Shown here one piece after another: positions 8,745 through 16,646 of a stretch of DNA of 64,000 nt. The notes beneath the pieces are model-generated. The model was not told the origin of the DNA, made no database searches, and worked only from the letters and a program-made list of their open reading frames with translations. The position numbers and the translations under genes are program-made. The stretch lies in the NCBI GenBank assembly GCA_034667465.1, contig JAXDJV010000012.1, positions 62,001-126,000 on the forward strand, written 5' to 3'. Source of the stretch: JAOBAU01 sp034667465. Its GTDB lineage: Bacteria > Acidobacteriota > Thermoanaerobaculia > Gp7-AA8. The first letter of the stretch is position 1. The number at the start of each line of letters is the position of its first letter.

Positions 8745-10283
8745 ATGGTAAAGTTCTTTCTCATGGACGAAGAGGAAGTCTCCCGCCCCGCCCGCCCGCT
8801 CCCTGCCGCAGCCATCGCATTCGCACTGGGGCTCGCGGGCGATCTCCTGTTGCGCGCGCTGCCGTGGGGCGTGAATGCCGCCATCTGGACCGTGCTCATC
8901 CTTGGCGGCGTGATCTGGCTGATGCGTCGTGAGCGGCCACAGCCGGTGGCGTCCATTGCGTTCGCGGCGATCGGCGCGTTACTCGCCGCCGCGTGCATCG
9001 CGTGGCGTGATTCCTCCGTCCTCGTCGCGCTCGACATTCTTCTGCTCGCGCTCTTCCTCCTCTTCCTCTCCCTCGACACACGCCAGGTCGTGCTCTGGTC
9101 GACCGGCATCGCGCGACTGATTGCCGCGATCTTCTTCACGATCGTCTTCGCGATCCCCGGCATGTTCCAGCTGCTGCTCGCCGATGTGCGGTGGCGCGAG
9201 CTTCGCCCCGGACTGATCGGACGCCGCGCGCTCATCGTGCTGCGCGGTCTCGTCATCGCCCTGCCGCTGCTGCTGCTCTTCAGCGTCCTGCTCTCATCCG
9301 CCGACGCGGCATTTTCCGGGCTGCTCTCGAACGTCTTCAACATCGATCTGCCGCGGCTCATCGGTCACGTCGTGCTGACGATCGTGCTGACGTTCCTGAC
9401 CGCCGGTTTCCTTCGCGCGACGCTCCGCGGTCCGGCCGTTCCCGACGCCGACCGCCCATCCTTCTTCCACCTCGGCGCGGCCGAGACCAACATCGCCATC
9501 GGCCTCGTTGACGTGCTCTTCGCCGCGTTCGTCGCCGTGCAGTTCCGCTACTTCTTCGGCGGCGCGGATCTCGTGCGACTCGCTCCGAAACTGACGTACG
9601 CCGAATACGCGCGGCATGGTTTCTTCGAGCTCGTCACGGTCGCAGCGCTCGTCGTGCCGCTGCTGCTGTTCGCCGACTGGATTTCCGATCGGCGCGAGGC
9701 TGCCGGAGCGAAGACCTTCCGCATCCTCGCGCTCATTCAGGTGTTGCTCGTCGGCGTGATGCTCGTCTCCGCGTATCGGCGGATGCAGCTTTACGTCGAC
9801 GAATACGGCCTGACCGAACTGCGGCTTTACACGACCGCGTTCATGTTCTGGCTCGGCGCGCTGCTGGTCTGGTTCGCGGTCACAGTGCTGACCGGGAACC
9901 GCACGCGATTCCTCATCGGCGCGCTCGCCAGCGGTGTCGTGGTCGTGCTCGCGCTGCACGCGGTCGATCCCGACAACCGCATCGTCCGGACGAACGTCGA
10001 GCGCGCCGCCGCCGGAAAACGCGCACTCGACATGACCTACGCAACGTCGCTCAGCGCCGACGCCACTCCCGCGCTGATCGCGGCGCTTCCTCTTCTTCCG
10101 GAGCCGCAGCGGCTGTGCGCCGCGCACCATCTGTTGTGGCTCGATGTGAAGGACAACCGCGACTGGCGTTCGTGGAACGCGTCACGCACCCGCGCGCATG
10201 CGGCGATCGATGAGCATCGCGCGGAGCTCGTCGCTATGGGTTCCCGTTGTCCCGGCGCTGCGCCGTATCCGAAGCGAGATTGA
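8745..10283 (+). CDS. DUF4173-type polytopic membrane protein
   Basis: 512 residues with about twelve hydrophobic helices and a hydrophilic C-terminal tail. The arrangement and motifs such as FFGGADLVRLAPKLTYAEYA followed by ARHGFFELVTVAAL are characteristic of the DUF4153/DUF4173 family, in which YARxGFFEL is a signature. Function is unknown. An alternative ATG lies at 8763 (MDEEEVSRP); the first ATG fits the leaderless box. The 3' end overlaps the convergent carboxypeptidase-regulatory-domain gene by 50 bases. Confidence 0.85.
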   Translation: MVKFFLMDEEEVSRPARPLPAAAIAFALGLAGDLLLRALPWGVNAAIWTVLILGGVIWLMRRERPQPVASIAFAAIGALLAAACIAWRDSSVLVALDILLLALFLLFLSLDTRQVVLWSTGIARLIAAIFFTIVFAIPGMFQLLLADVRWRELRPGLIGRRALIVLRGLVIALPLLLLFSVLLSSADAAFSGLLSNVFNIDLPRLIGHVVLTIVLTFLTAGFLRATLRGPAVPDADRPSFFHLGAAETNIAIGLVDVLFAAFVAVQFRYFFGGADLVRLAPKLTYAEYARHGFFELVTVAALVVPLLLFADWISDRREAAGAKTFRILALIQVLLVGVMLVSAYRRMQLYVDEYGLTELRLYTTAFMFWLGALLVWFAVTVLTGNRTRFLIGALASGVVVVLALHAVDPDNRIVRTNVERAAAGKRALDMTYATSLSADATPALIAALPLLPEPQRLCAAHHLLWLDVKDNRDWRSWNASRTRAHAAIDEHRAELVAMGSRCPGAAPYPKRD

Positions 10284-11199
10284 TCGTCCCGGCGTCGGCG
10301 CTCGTCAGCTCTCCGCCGACCTCCACGACTTTCGACGCGAGCGTTCGCGGCACCGTCGTCTCGGTGATCACCGAGACGACGTACATCTCGTTCGCGCCGA
10401 CCGGCGCTACGACAAAGCGGCCATTCTCATCGGTCGAGATCTCCTCGGTACCGAGAAAGTCATCGCTGTAGCGCAAAAGTTGCGCGACCTGCACGCGCGC
10501 ACCGGCGACCGGCTTCCCGTCCGCCATCACGCGTCCCGCCAATGCGGCGCCGGGCGTGATCCGCAGAGTGCGTGGCTGTGACACCCGCACCATCCGACGG
10601 ATCACCGGCGCGAAGTTACGTGCGCGAATGCGGACGTCGGTCGCGAACGAGTTGTCCGGCAGACGCAGCACGAACTCGCCGTCGGCGTCGGTGATCGAAA
10701 GCTTGTCGAGGCCGGGGATCTGTCCGAAGCCGGTTTGGAAATGGTCCTCATCACCGAGGTGCACGCCGGCCGGCTCGACGAGGGCGCCGACGATCGGCTT
10801 GCCCGTCGGATCGACGACGATTCCGCAGACGAGTCGCCCGCGAGCGGAGGGAACGCGCGGCTTGAGCGTGATCGTCACCGGCGTTCCGCCCGGAACGTAG
10901 TCGGAAAACGCCGGCTCGTAACCGCTGGCAACGGCGAGCAACCGGAAGCGCAACGCCGGATCGAGCTCGCGCAGATGAAACGAGCCGTCGGCGTCGAGCG
11001 CCTCGTGCTTGCCGCAATCGCGATAGCACGATGGACAGAGCGTATTCGGTCCGCTTCGCGGCAACGCCGTGTAGACGTAGACGTGCGCGGCGCGAAGCAG
11101 CTTGCCGTCTTCAGCAACGACAAGGCCGGAGAGTTCATCAGCGTGCAGAGTGGAAGCTGCGGCGAGCACGAAAAGCGCGAAGAGGGTCGCTGTTCTCAT
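10234..11199 (-). CDS. Secreted protein with carboxypeptidase-regulatory-like (CarboxypepD_reg) domains
   Basis: 321 residues. The signal peptide is about residues 1-20 (LFALFVLAAASTLHA). At least three beta-sandwich repeats follow with the pattern G-V-V-(D/E)-G-K-P-(V/I)-x-G-A-V, seen as SGLVVAEDGKLLRAAHVYV, GIVVDPTGKPIVGALVEP and GRVMADGKPVAGARVQV. Each continues into T-D-x-D/N-G-x-F segments (ITDADGEFVLRLP, STDENGRFVVAP). Such domains are common in surface and TonB-dependent proteins; here there is no catalytic or barrel domain. A Cys-rich stretch (CPSCYRDC) near residue 55 could bind metal or form disulfides. The next gene upstream is 36 bases away on the same strand. Confidence 0.85.
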   Translation of the reverse strand: MRTATLFALFVLAAASTLHADELSGLVVAEDGKLLRAAHVYVYTALPRSGPNTLCPSCYRDCGKHEALDADGSFHLRELDPALRFRLLAVASGYEPAFSDYVPGGTPVTITLKPRVPSARGRLVCGIVVDPTGKPIVGALVEPAGVHLGDEDHFQTGFGQIPGLDKLSITDADGEFVLRLPDNSFATDVRIRARNFAPVIRRMVRVSQPRTLRITPGAALAGRVMADGKPVAGARVQVAQLLRYSDDFLGTEEISTDENGRFVVAPVGANEMYVVSVITETTVPRTLASKVVEVGGELTSADAGTINLASDTAQRRDNGNP

Positions 11200-11235
11200 G
11201 TCAATGCGACGAGCCGCATTGCGCGAAGTTACGCG

Positions 11236-11973
11236 CTATGAATCGAACGCGACGCGCACCGGACGTCCGCCCGCGGGACGCGAGGCCGGATCGATGCGCG
11301 CGTCGAGCAGCTCGCGCAGGTTCGTCAGCTCGAGGAACATATGACGATGCCGGATGCAGTGAACGGCGATCGCGAGAAACAGCATTGCCAGCACCGCGAA
11401 GAAGACCAGCGACGCCGGGCTGCGCGCCGGCAGCATCGATGACGTCGTCCCGACGAACAGCTCCTGCATCACGATCAGCAGAAAGAGCGGCAGCGGAAAG
11501 AAAACCAGCGCTGACAAAACGCGGCTCGCCTGAATGCGGAAGTACGGCCGCAGCGCGAGCAGACTGATCGAGACGAAGTAGCCAAGCATCAGCACCGCGG
11601 CGAAGTGCAATTCACCTGATGCGCCGCCGCCTGCGCCGTGACGCGCGAGCGTCAGCATTCGCGTCTGCAGGAAGAGCAGCCAGATCAGCGACGTCACCGC
11701 TGCTCCGACGGAGAAGAGCGCGAGAAATGCGCCGAAGAGATTGCGCGCGGCGAGCAGCGCCGCCATCCGGACGAGCAGCGACGCGCAGGCGACGCCGGCC
11801 AGCAGCGCGACGACGATCGCCCATCCGGCGGTTGCCGACGTCGAGACGCGCGCTCCCTGCACCGCCACGAAAGCGATGTCGCTTCCCTGCAACTGCTGCA
11901 CGGCGTCGGTCGCCGCGGAGAGTCCCAGGAAAAGGAAGAACGCCGTTCCGGCGTAGAAAAGAATGCGCGGCAT
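11236..11973 (-). CDS. Polytopic membrane protein of unknown function
   Basis: 245 residues with six or seven hydrophobic helices (for example ILFYAGTAFFLFLGLSAA, GWAIVVALLAGVACASLLV and ALVFFPLPLFLLIVMQELFV). A short charged tail follows (ELTNLRELLDARIDPAS). No family recognised. The start has TACCAT on the minus strand at 11986-11981, 7 bases before ATG, consistent with leaderless expression from inside the end of the neighbouring rof-like gene. The carboxypeptidase-regulatory protein follows 36 bases downstream and may share its mRNA. Confidence 0.75.
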   Translation of the reverse strand: MPRILFYAGTAFFLFLGLSAATDAVQQLQGSDIAFVAVQGARVSTSATAGWAIVVALLAGVACASLLVRMAALLAARNLFGAFLALFSVGAAVTSLIWLLFLQTRMLTLARHGAGGGASGELHFAAVLMLGYFVSISLLALRPYFRIQASRVLSALVFFPLPLFLLIVMQELFVGTTSSMLPARSPASLVFFAVLAMLFLAIAVHCIRHRHMFLELTNLRELLDARIDPASRPAGGRPVRVAFDS

Positions 11974-11986
11974 CGGACCAATGGTA

Positions 11987-12227
11987 CTACTCGGTCGATT
12001 CCCGCATCGAGATGATCTGATCGAGTCGGATGTCGACCGGCCCTTCCGGCGCCTCGAACTTCACGAATTCCGCGCCGTCAGCGGTGTAGACGTCGGCGAT
12101 TCGTCCGCGCTGGCGCTGTGTAACCCCTTCGAGCTCGAACTCCAGCTACGTTCGTTTTGTGCATCGCCGCCGCTTCCAGCTGATCGTGATAGTCGCAGGA
12201 GACCGGCTCGTATGGTTCATTCGACAT
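11987..12227 (-). pseudogene. Rof-like (Rho-binding antiterminator, YaeO family) gene with a one-base frameshift
   Basis: From ATG 12227, behind the ribosome site GGAGG, the frame reads MSNEPYEPVSCDYHDQLEAA and on to KTNV, matching the N-terminal half of Rof (compare CDDYDNLELA in E. coli). It then runs out of phase. Dropping one base (12146, C on the plus strand) restores LEFELEGVTQ, then RGRIADVY and DIRLDQIISM, ending at a stop at 11987; this is the usual Rof beta-strand core and RLDxI motif. The repaired protein would have 79 residues, normal for the family. Rof binds Rho and relieves termination. Whether the extra base is real or an assembly error cannot be told here. Confidence 0.82.
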
Positions 12228-12301
12228 CTCGTTTCCTCCGCTTCGTTGCCATTACACGATCGATGCCTTTTGCGGTAGGATCGTCGCGGTCTCCCCCAAC
12301 G

Positions 12302-12622
12302 ATGAACGGACTGAGCTCTCTCTTTCAGATCGAGTCACTTTCGACCGCGATGCCGGTCGCTTTCGCCGTCATCCTGCTGCTGATCCTCATCGTTTCGTTC
12401 CGCTCGCGTGCCGTCGTTTTCTGCCAGTACCTGGAGGCGATGACCGGCATCAAGCTGCAGCCGTCGACAGTTCGTCGCGTTTACAAAGAGCTCGGACCGG
12501 ACGGCGTGCGCGAGTTCTTCCTCGACCTGATCATTCGCGAGGATTTGAAGCAGGGACCGCTCGATCCGTCGGACGACGACGCATCATCAGCACGAGCGGC
12601 CGGCTCCGGGAACCAGGCTTAG
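12302..12622 (+). CDS. Small single-pass membrane protein, unknown function
   Basis: 106 residues from ATG 12302. One strong transmembrane helix (about residues 17-33, MPVAFAVILLLILIVSF) is followed by a charged, helical cytoplasmic part (FCQYLEAMTGIKLQPSTVRR) with an acidic, Ser/Ala-rich tail. No family recognised. TAGGAT at 12276-12281 could be its -10, leaving a short leader. The gene is divergent from the rof-like gene and overlaps the end of the convergent receiver gene by 4 bases. Confidence 0.7.
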   Translation: MNGLSSLFQIESLSTAMPVAFAVILLLILIVSFRSRAVVFCQYLEAMTGIKLQPSTVRRVYKELGPDGVREFFLDLIIREDLKQGPLDPSDDDASSARAAGSGNQA

Positions 12623-12984
12623 ACGCAGTAGACGCGCGCGCGCTCGGCGACATACGCGGCATCGACCGGTTTCAGCAGCGTCTCGTCCGCGACTCTCCCC
12701 CATGTCCGCAGCTCCGGATCGGGGTCTCCTACGATGATCACCGAAGTGGCTGTCCGGTCGCGGTCGCGCAACGCTTCGAGCGCGGAAAGTCCTCGTTTCG
12801 ATTTCAGATCGACGCCGAGCAGCACGATGCGAAACGTTCGCGTGCGGACGATTTCGACGGCGTCGGCGCCGTCGGCGGAGAACGTCACGGTGAAGTGGCG
12901 CTGATCGAGCGCGGCGATCAGCGATTTGCGAAACGCATCGTCATCGTGGATGACGAGCGCGGGACAGCTGGGAGCAATCATCAA
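12619..12984 (-). CDS. Receiver-domain protein lacking the phosphoacceptor Asp
   Basis: 121 residues forming a stand-alone CheY-like fold. The acidic pocket is present (HDDD, residues 13-16) and the conserved Lys is present (LLKPVD, K105). The beta-3 position that normally holds the phosphorylated Asp is Gly57 in IVLLGVDL, and the Thr/Ser at the end of beta-4 is Gly (IIVGDPD). Such degenerate receivers usually act without aspartyl phosphorylation, as fixed-state or ligand-sensing modules. The start overlaps the stop of the upstream macro-domain gene (ATGA), so the two are coupled in one operon. Confidence 0.82.
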   Translation of the reverse strand: MMIAPSCPALVIHDDDAFRKSLIAALDQRHFTVTFSADGADAVEIVRTRTFRIVLLGVDLKSKRGLSALEALRDRDRTATSVIIVGDPDPELRTWGRVADETLLKPVDAAYVAERARVYCV

Positions 12985-13505
12985 ACGTCGGAGTCGGGCA
13001 AGAGGCGTTCCAGCGCGCGCCGATGCGCCTCTTCGACCTCTTCGTTGAAGCAGACGAAAACGACCCGATCGATGCCGCCCTGCTCGCGGAGAAACCGCAC
13101 CACTTCGCCGACGGCGATGGCCGCCGCTTCCGCGATCGGATAGCCGTAAACACCGGTGCTGATCGCCGGAAAGGCGATCGTGTGGACCTCATTTTCAACA
13201 GCGAGCGCGAGGCTGGAGCGATAGCAGGATGCGAGCAGCGCCGGCTCGTTGCGCGTGCCGCCGCGCCAGACCGGACCAACAGTGTGAATGACGTGGCGCG
13301 CCGCCAGCTGATAGCCGCCGGTGATGCGCGCCTCACCGGTCGGACAGCCGCCGAGCCTGCGGCATTCTTCGAGGAGCTCCGGTCCGGCCGCGCGATGAAT
13401 GGCGCCGTCGACTCCGCCGCCGCCGAGGAGCGACTCGTTGGCCGCGTTCACGATGGCGTCGACGTTGAGCCGGGTGATGTCGCCGCGAAGGATCTGGATC
13501 GGCAT
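12981..13505 (-). CDS. Macro domain protein (O-acetyl-ADP-ribose deacetylase type)
   Basis: 174 residues, a complete single macro domain. ADP-ribose-binding signatures are present: GDITRLNVDAIVNAAN, GGGGVDGAIHRAAG, and the later phosphate loop AISTGVYGYP. The ending EEVEEAHRRALE is typical of the YmdB/MacroD group, which hydrolyses O-acetyl-ADP-ribose or removes ADP-ribose from acidic residues. It is followed by the degenerate receiver with an ATGA overlap and preceded by the EVE gene with a 4-base gap, indicating a three-gene operon. Confidence 0.95.
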   Translation of the reverse strand: MPIQILRGDITRLNVDAIVNAANESLLGGGGVDGAIHRAAGPELLEECRRLGGCPTGEARITGGYQLAARHVIHTVGPVWRGGTRNEPALLASCYRSSLALAVENEVHTIAFPAISTGVYGYPIAEAAAIAVGEVVRFLREQGGIDRVVFVCFNEEVEEAHRRALERLLPDSDV

Positions 13506-13509
13506 GACG

Positions 13510-14055
13510 TTATCGGCGTCCGAGCTTCGCGACGATCTCGAACTCGCGAGCCGTCACCGGCTGGATCGAGAGTCGCGATCCTTTTTTCGTCACGACCATC
13601 TCTTCGAGGCCTTTGGCGCTCTTGAGCGTTTCGAGCGGAACGATGTCGTCGAACTTTTCGACGAAGCGAAGCTCGACGGAGACCCAGATGGGATCGTCTT
13701 TGGTCGCTTTCTCGTCGAAGTACTTGTGGTCTTTCTTCAACGCGAAGGGGTCGGGATACGCTTCGCGGCTGATCTCCGCAATGCCGGTCACGCCCGACGG
13801 ATCGGCGTTCGAGGCGTAGAAGAGGACTTCATCGCCGAGCTTCATGTCGCGCATGAAATTGCGCGCCTGGTAGTTGCGGACGCCTTCCCAGCTCGTGGTG
13901 CCGTCGCGCTGAAGGTCGTCGATCGTGTAAGCCGCCGGCTCACACTTCATCAACCAGGCGCGCCGGCGAGGCGCCGGTGCCTCGGTTGGCAAAGCCTCGG
14001 CGGACGGCTTCGCGGCAGATGATCGGGGCTTGGCGGATTTGCCGCTGGTTTTCAT
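13510..14055 (-). CDS. EVE domain protein
   Basis: 181 residues. A basic Ala/Pro/Ser-rich N-terminal tail of about 30 residues precedes an EVE (PUA-like) domain with the signatures WLMKCEPAAYTIDDL, WEGVRNYQARNFMRDM, GDEVLFYAS and GVTGIAEI. EVE domains bind modified bases in DNA or RNA, and homologues occur beside restriction or stress genes. TAGAAT on the minus strand (14070-14065) ends 9 bases before ATG, making this the likely operon promoter for EVE, macro and receiver genes. Confidence 0.93.
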   Translation of the reverse strand: MKTSGKSAKPRSSAAKPSAEALPTEAPAPRRRAWLMKCEPAAYTIDDLQRDGTTSWEGVRNYQARNFMRDMKLGDEVLFYASNADPSGVTGIAEISREAYPDPFALKKDHKYFDEKATKDDPIWVSVELRFVEKFDDIVPLETLKSAKGLEEMVVTKKGSRLSIQPVTAREFEIVAKLGRR

Positions 14056-14078
14056 GGCGGCGTGATTCTAACGCTTCG

Positions 14079-14711
14079 CTAATTTCTGAGATCGGCGGCG
14101 TGAATGTCGACCGCTTCATTGGGTTTGAATTTTCGCCGGTCCCGAGGCGCGACCACGTAACCTTCGTTGTCGATCGTCACGTATTTCGGGCCCAGTGCGG
14201 GCTCGAGGCAGTCGCTCTCTGGCCGCTCCTTCCCGTAATCGATGACACGCTGACACGACGTCATGCGAACGCTGCCTGACACGCTGCGATAGAACATCAC
14301 GTCGAACGAGAGGACCGTCCCCTTTCCGTCGACTATCCATTTCCTGACCGCGGCGTTCGTCCACTCTTCAATCGACGCGTAGAGTCCATTCGTGATTGCA
14401 TTCGTCTGTGGCGCCACATCCGGCTGGTACGCACCAACGTCGACTGCGCGGCCGAGCTTCGTCATGATGTCGAGAAACTCCGCGTGCGACAGCGCCTGAT
14501 CCCGATCGAATTCCTCGTGGGTTAGCCATGCGCGAGGCTCCACGTTAATTCGCCGCAACCCGGATGTGTCAGACGCCACGCATGCCGCATATCGATCGCC
14601 GACCGCGTAGCAGTTCGGTTTGCCATCGATAGCTGGACCGAGATACCGAGCGAACGCTTCGCCTCTCGCCGGCGCGGCCGCCATCGCAAGGACGAGGAAG
14701 ATTGCGCTCAT
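14079..14711 (-). CDS. Secreted protein of unknown function
   Basis: 210 residues from ATG 14711, with a short signal peptide (MSAIFLVLAMAAAPARG). The mature part has no recognised family. It has four or five Cys (CYAVGDRYAAC, TSCQRV, SDCLEP) that could pair in the periplasm. A dyad of EEF and EEW helices and a beta-rich middle (GKGTVLSFDVMFYRSVSGS) are visible. The start overlaps the aminotransferase stop (ATGA), so it is translated as the third gene of that operon. Confidence 0.72.
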   Translation of the reverse strand: MSAIFLVLAMAAAPARGEAFARYLGPAIDGKPNCYAVGDRYAACVASDTSGLRRINVEPRAWLTHEEFDRDQALSHAEFLDIMTKLGRAVDVGAYQPDVAPQTNAITNGLYASIEEWTNAAVRKWIVDGKGTVLSFDVMFYRSVSGSVRMTSCQRVIDYGKERPESDCLEPALGPKYVTIDNEGYVVAPRDRRKFKPNEAVDIHAADLRN

Positions 14712-15949
14712 CACGTCGGAAACGGACCGGGATAGCGCTCGAGCGCGGTTCGCAGCAATTCGATTGACGTTCGCAGATCGTCTTCCTTCAACACGTACGC
14801 GATTCTCACTTCGTTCGCGCCGAGGCCGGGCGTTGCGTAGAAGCCGTCGGCGGGAGCGACCATGACGGTCGCGCCATCCTGCTCGAAGTCGGTGAGCAGC
14901 CACACCGCGAAGTCTTCGGCGCTGGCGACCGGGAGCTTCACGACGCAGTAGAACGCTCCTTCCGGTTTCGCGAGCTCCACTCCGGGAATCGACGTCAGGC
15001 CGTCAAACAAAACATCGCGGCGGCGCTGGTATTCGTCAGTGATTCCGCGCGTGTATTCGTCGCCGAGCGAATCGGCGCCGACGGCGATGAACTGCGCGAT
15101 GCCGGGCGGCGAGAGTCTTCCCTGCGCCATACGGAGACAGGCGTCGTAGACGTCGCCGTTGCGGGTCACGAGTGCGCCGAGGCGGATGCCGCAGGCGCTG
15201 TAGCGTTTCGAGAGACTGTCGACGACGATGGCGAGCTCGCTGAAGCCTTCCAGCTCGAGCGCGCTGATCGCTTTGCGTCCGTCGTAGACGAACTCGCGAT
15301 AGACCTCATCGGAGATGAGGAAGAGTCCGTGGTCGCGGCAGAAGGCGGCGATCATCTCGAGCTCTTCGCGTGAGTAGACCGTGCCGGTCGGATTGTTCGG
15401 ATTGCAGATGATGATCGCGCGCGTGCGCGGAGTGAGCGAGCGCTCGAAGACTTCGCGCGGCGGGAGATGGAACGCGTCGCGTCCGCGGGTCGTGACCGGG
15501 ACGATGTTCAGTCCGGCCATGGTCGCGAAGGCTCGATAGTTCGCGTAGAACGGCTCGACGACGAGCACGTCGTCGCCCTGATCGGCGCAGGCCATGAACG
15601 CGAAGAGAATCGCTTCGCTGCCGCCGGTGGTGGCGAGGATTTCGCGCACGTGTAGCGTGATACCGAGACGTCGCTGGTAGTAGCGCTGCAGCGAATCGAG
15701 GAACGCCGGCGTTCCGGTCGACGGCGAGTATTCGAGGACTTTGTCTTCGAGCTGGTGCAGCCGCTCGCGCATGCACGCCGGCGTTTCGATGTCAGGCTGC
15801 CCGATGTTGAGGTGATACACGCGCGTTCCGCGCGCCTTCGCAGCCTCGGCCAGCGGAGCAAGTTTGCGGATCGGCGATGCCGGCATCGCAAGCGCGCGCC
15901 GCGAGAGCGCGAACCGCTGCGCTTCGATGTCAGGTTCGGTAACGGTCAT
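14711..15949 (-). CDS. PLP-dependent class I/II aminotransferase
   Basis: 412 residues, fold-type I. Visible signatures: HLNIGQPDIETP near the N-terminus, the glycine-rich phosphate-binding TTGGSEAI, the NPNNPTG loop, ISDEVYREFVYDG, the PLP lysine in SLSKRYSACGIRLG, and the C-terminal Arg in NEVRIAYV that binds the substrate carboxylate. This matches aspartate/aromatic aminotransferase-like enzymes; exact substrate unknown. The start overlaps the stop of the upstream small ORF (ATGA). Confidence 0.95.
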   Translation of the reverse strand: MTVTEPDIEAQRFALSRRALAMPASPIRKLAPLAEAAKARGTRVYHLNIGQPDIETPACMRERLHQLEDKVLEYSPSTGTPAFLDSLQRYYQRRLGITLHVREILATTGGSEAILFAFMACADQGDDVLVVEPFYANYRAFATMAGLNIVPVTTRGRDAFHLPPREVFERSLTPRTRAIIICNPNNPTGTVYSREELEMIAAFCRDHGLFLISDEVYREFVYDGRKAISALELEGFSELAIVVDSLSKRYSACGIRLGALVTRNGDVYDACLRMAQGRLSPPGIAQFIAVGADSLGDEYTRGITDEYQRRRDVLFDGLTSIPGVELAKPEGAFYCVVKLPVASAEDFAVWLLTDFEQDGATVMVAPADGFYATPGLGANEVRIAYVLKEDDLRTSIELLRTALERYPGPFPT

Positions 15950-16128
15950 TTCTTCTTCGATTGCCGCGCGCCCGGAACAGCCGGCGCGTTCGGGGCCTCA
16001 TCATGCTCCTTCGAATTCGCGAGCAGCACCTTCTGGTCGGTATGGGCGTCGCCCTTGTCCGAACCTTCCGTATGCTCGCGTCCGCCGATCTTATAAGAGC
16101 CAGGGTTGACGTTGTTGTATTTGCTCAT
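15946..16128 (-). CDS. Small hydrophilic protein upstream of the aminotransferase
   Basis: 60 residues from ATG 16128: MSKYNNVNPGSYKIGGREHT, then a charged, disordered-looking stretch ending QSKKK. There are no hydrophobic segments, no Cys and no known family. The region just upstream has no Shine-Dalgarno sequence (it carries CCTCC instead). The 4-base overlap of its stop with the aminotransferase start supports that it is translated. A longer TTG-initiated version from 16167 is possible but less natural. Confidence 0.55.
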   Translation of the reverse strand: MSKYNNVNPGSYKIGGREHTEGSDKGDAHTDQKVLLANSKEHDEAPNAPAVPGARQSKKK

Positions 16129-16203
16129 GCCCGGAGGAAATTGCGAAGGGCGTGCCGCAACGGGCAAAGAAAGGGGCGGCCGAAGCCGCCCCTCGAGGTA
16201 TGC

Positions 16204-16629
16204 CTACGGCTGCGGCTGGTTGTCGATATCCGGATCGACGGTGATCGGTCCGTGTTCGTTATTCTTCGACGTGTCCATTCCCGCCTTGCGGCTGATCGCG
16301 ACGCCGTGAATGATGAGGTTGATGTCGTAAAGGTACTTTTCCACCGGAGCACCGTGAGGCAGCGGATGCCCGGCATTAGCTCCGTATGTGTTTTGCCCTG
16401 GGTTGTAAACCGCGGGACCGTCCGGCCACGCTTTGTGTTTATCGCCGGACGTCTTCAATGGCACGATTCCGCCGAGCTCGAAGTTCCACGTCGCGTCCGC
16501 GATGTCCAGCGTCCACTCGAGGCGTTGGTTCACTCGATTGATGATCGCGACATACGGATCGGCGGTCGGCAGGCCGGTTGCGGGATCGAGGATCACTCTT
16601 ACGGGTACGGGCGACTGCGGGTTGGTCAT
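16204..16629 (-). CDS. Conserved-looking cytosolic protein of unknown function
   Basis: 141 residues from ATG 16629, chosen because AAGGAGA lies just upstream. The sequence starts MTNPQSPVPVRVILDPATG. It has a beta-rich N-terminal half (EWTLDIADATWNFELGG), a middle with NPGQNTYGANAGHPLPHG, and an acidic end (PITVDPDIDNQPQP). No signal peptide, membrane helix or known motif is visible. It lies 17 bases downstream of the kinase stop and could be its last cotranscribed gene. Confidence 0.65.
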   Translation of the reverse strand: MTNPQSPVPVRVILDPATGLPTADPYVAIINRVNQRLEWTLDIADATWNFELGGIVPLKTSGDKHKAWPDGPAVYNPGQNTYGANAGHPLPHGAPVEKYLYDINLIIHGVAISRKAGMDTSKNNEHGPITVDPDIDNQPQP

Positions 16630-16646
16630 GACGTCTCCTTCTCTCT

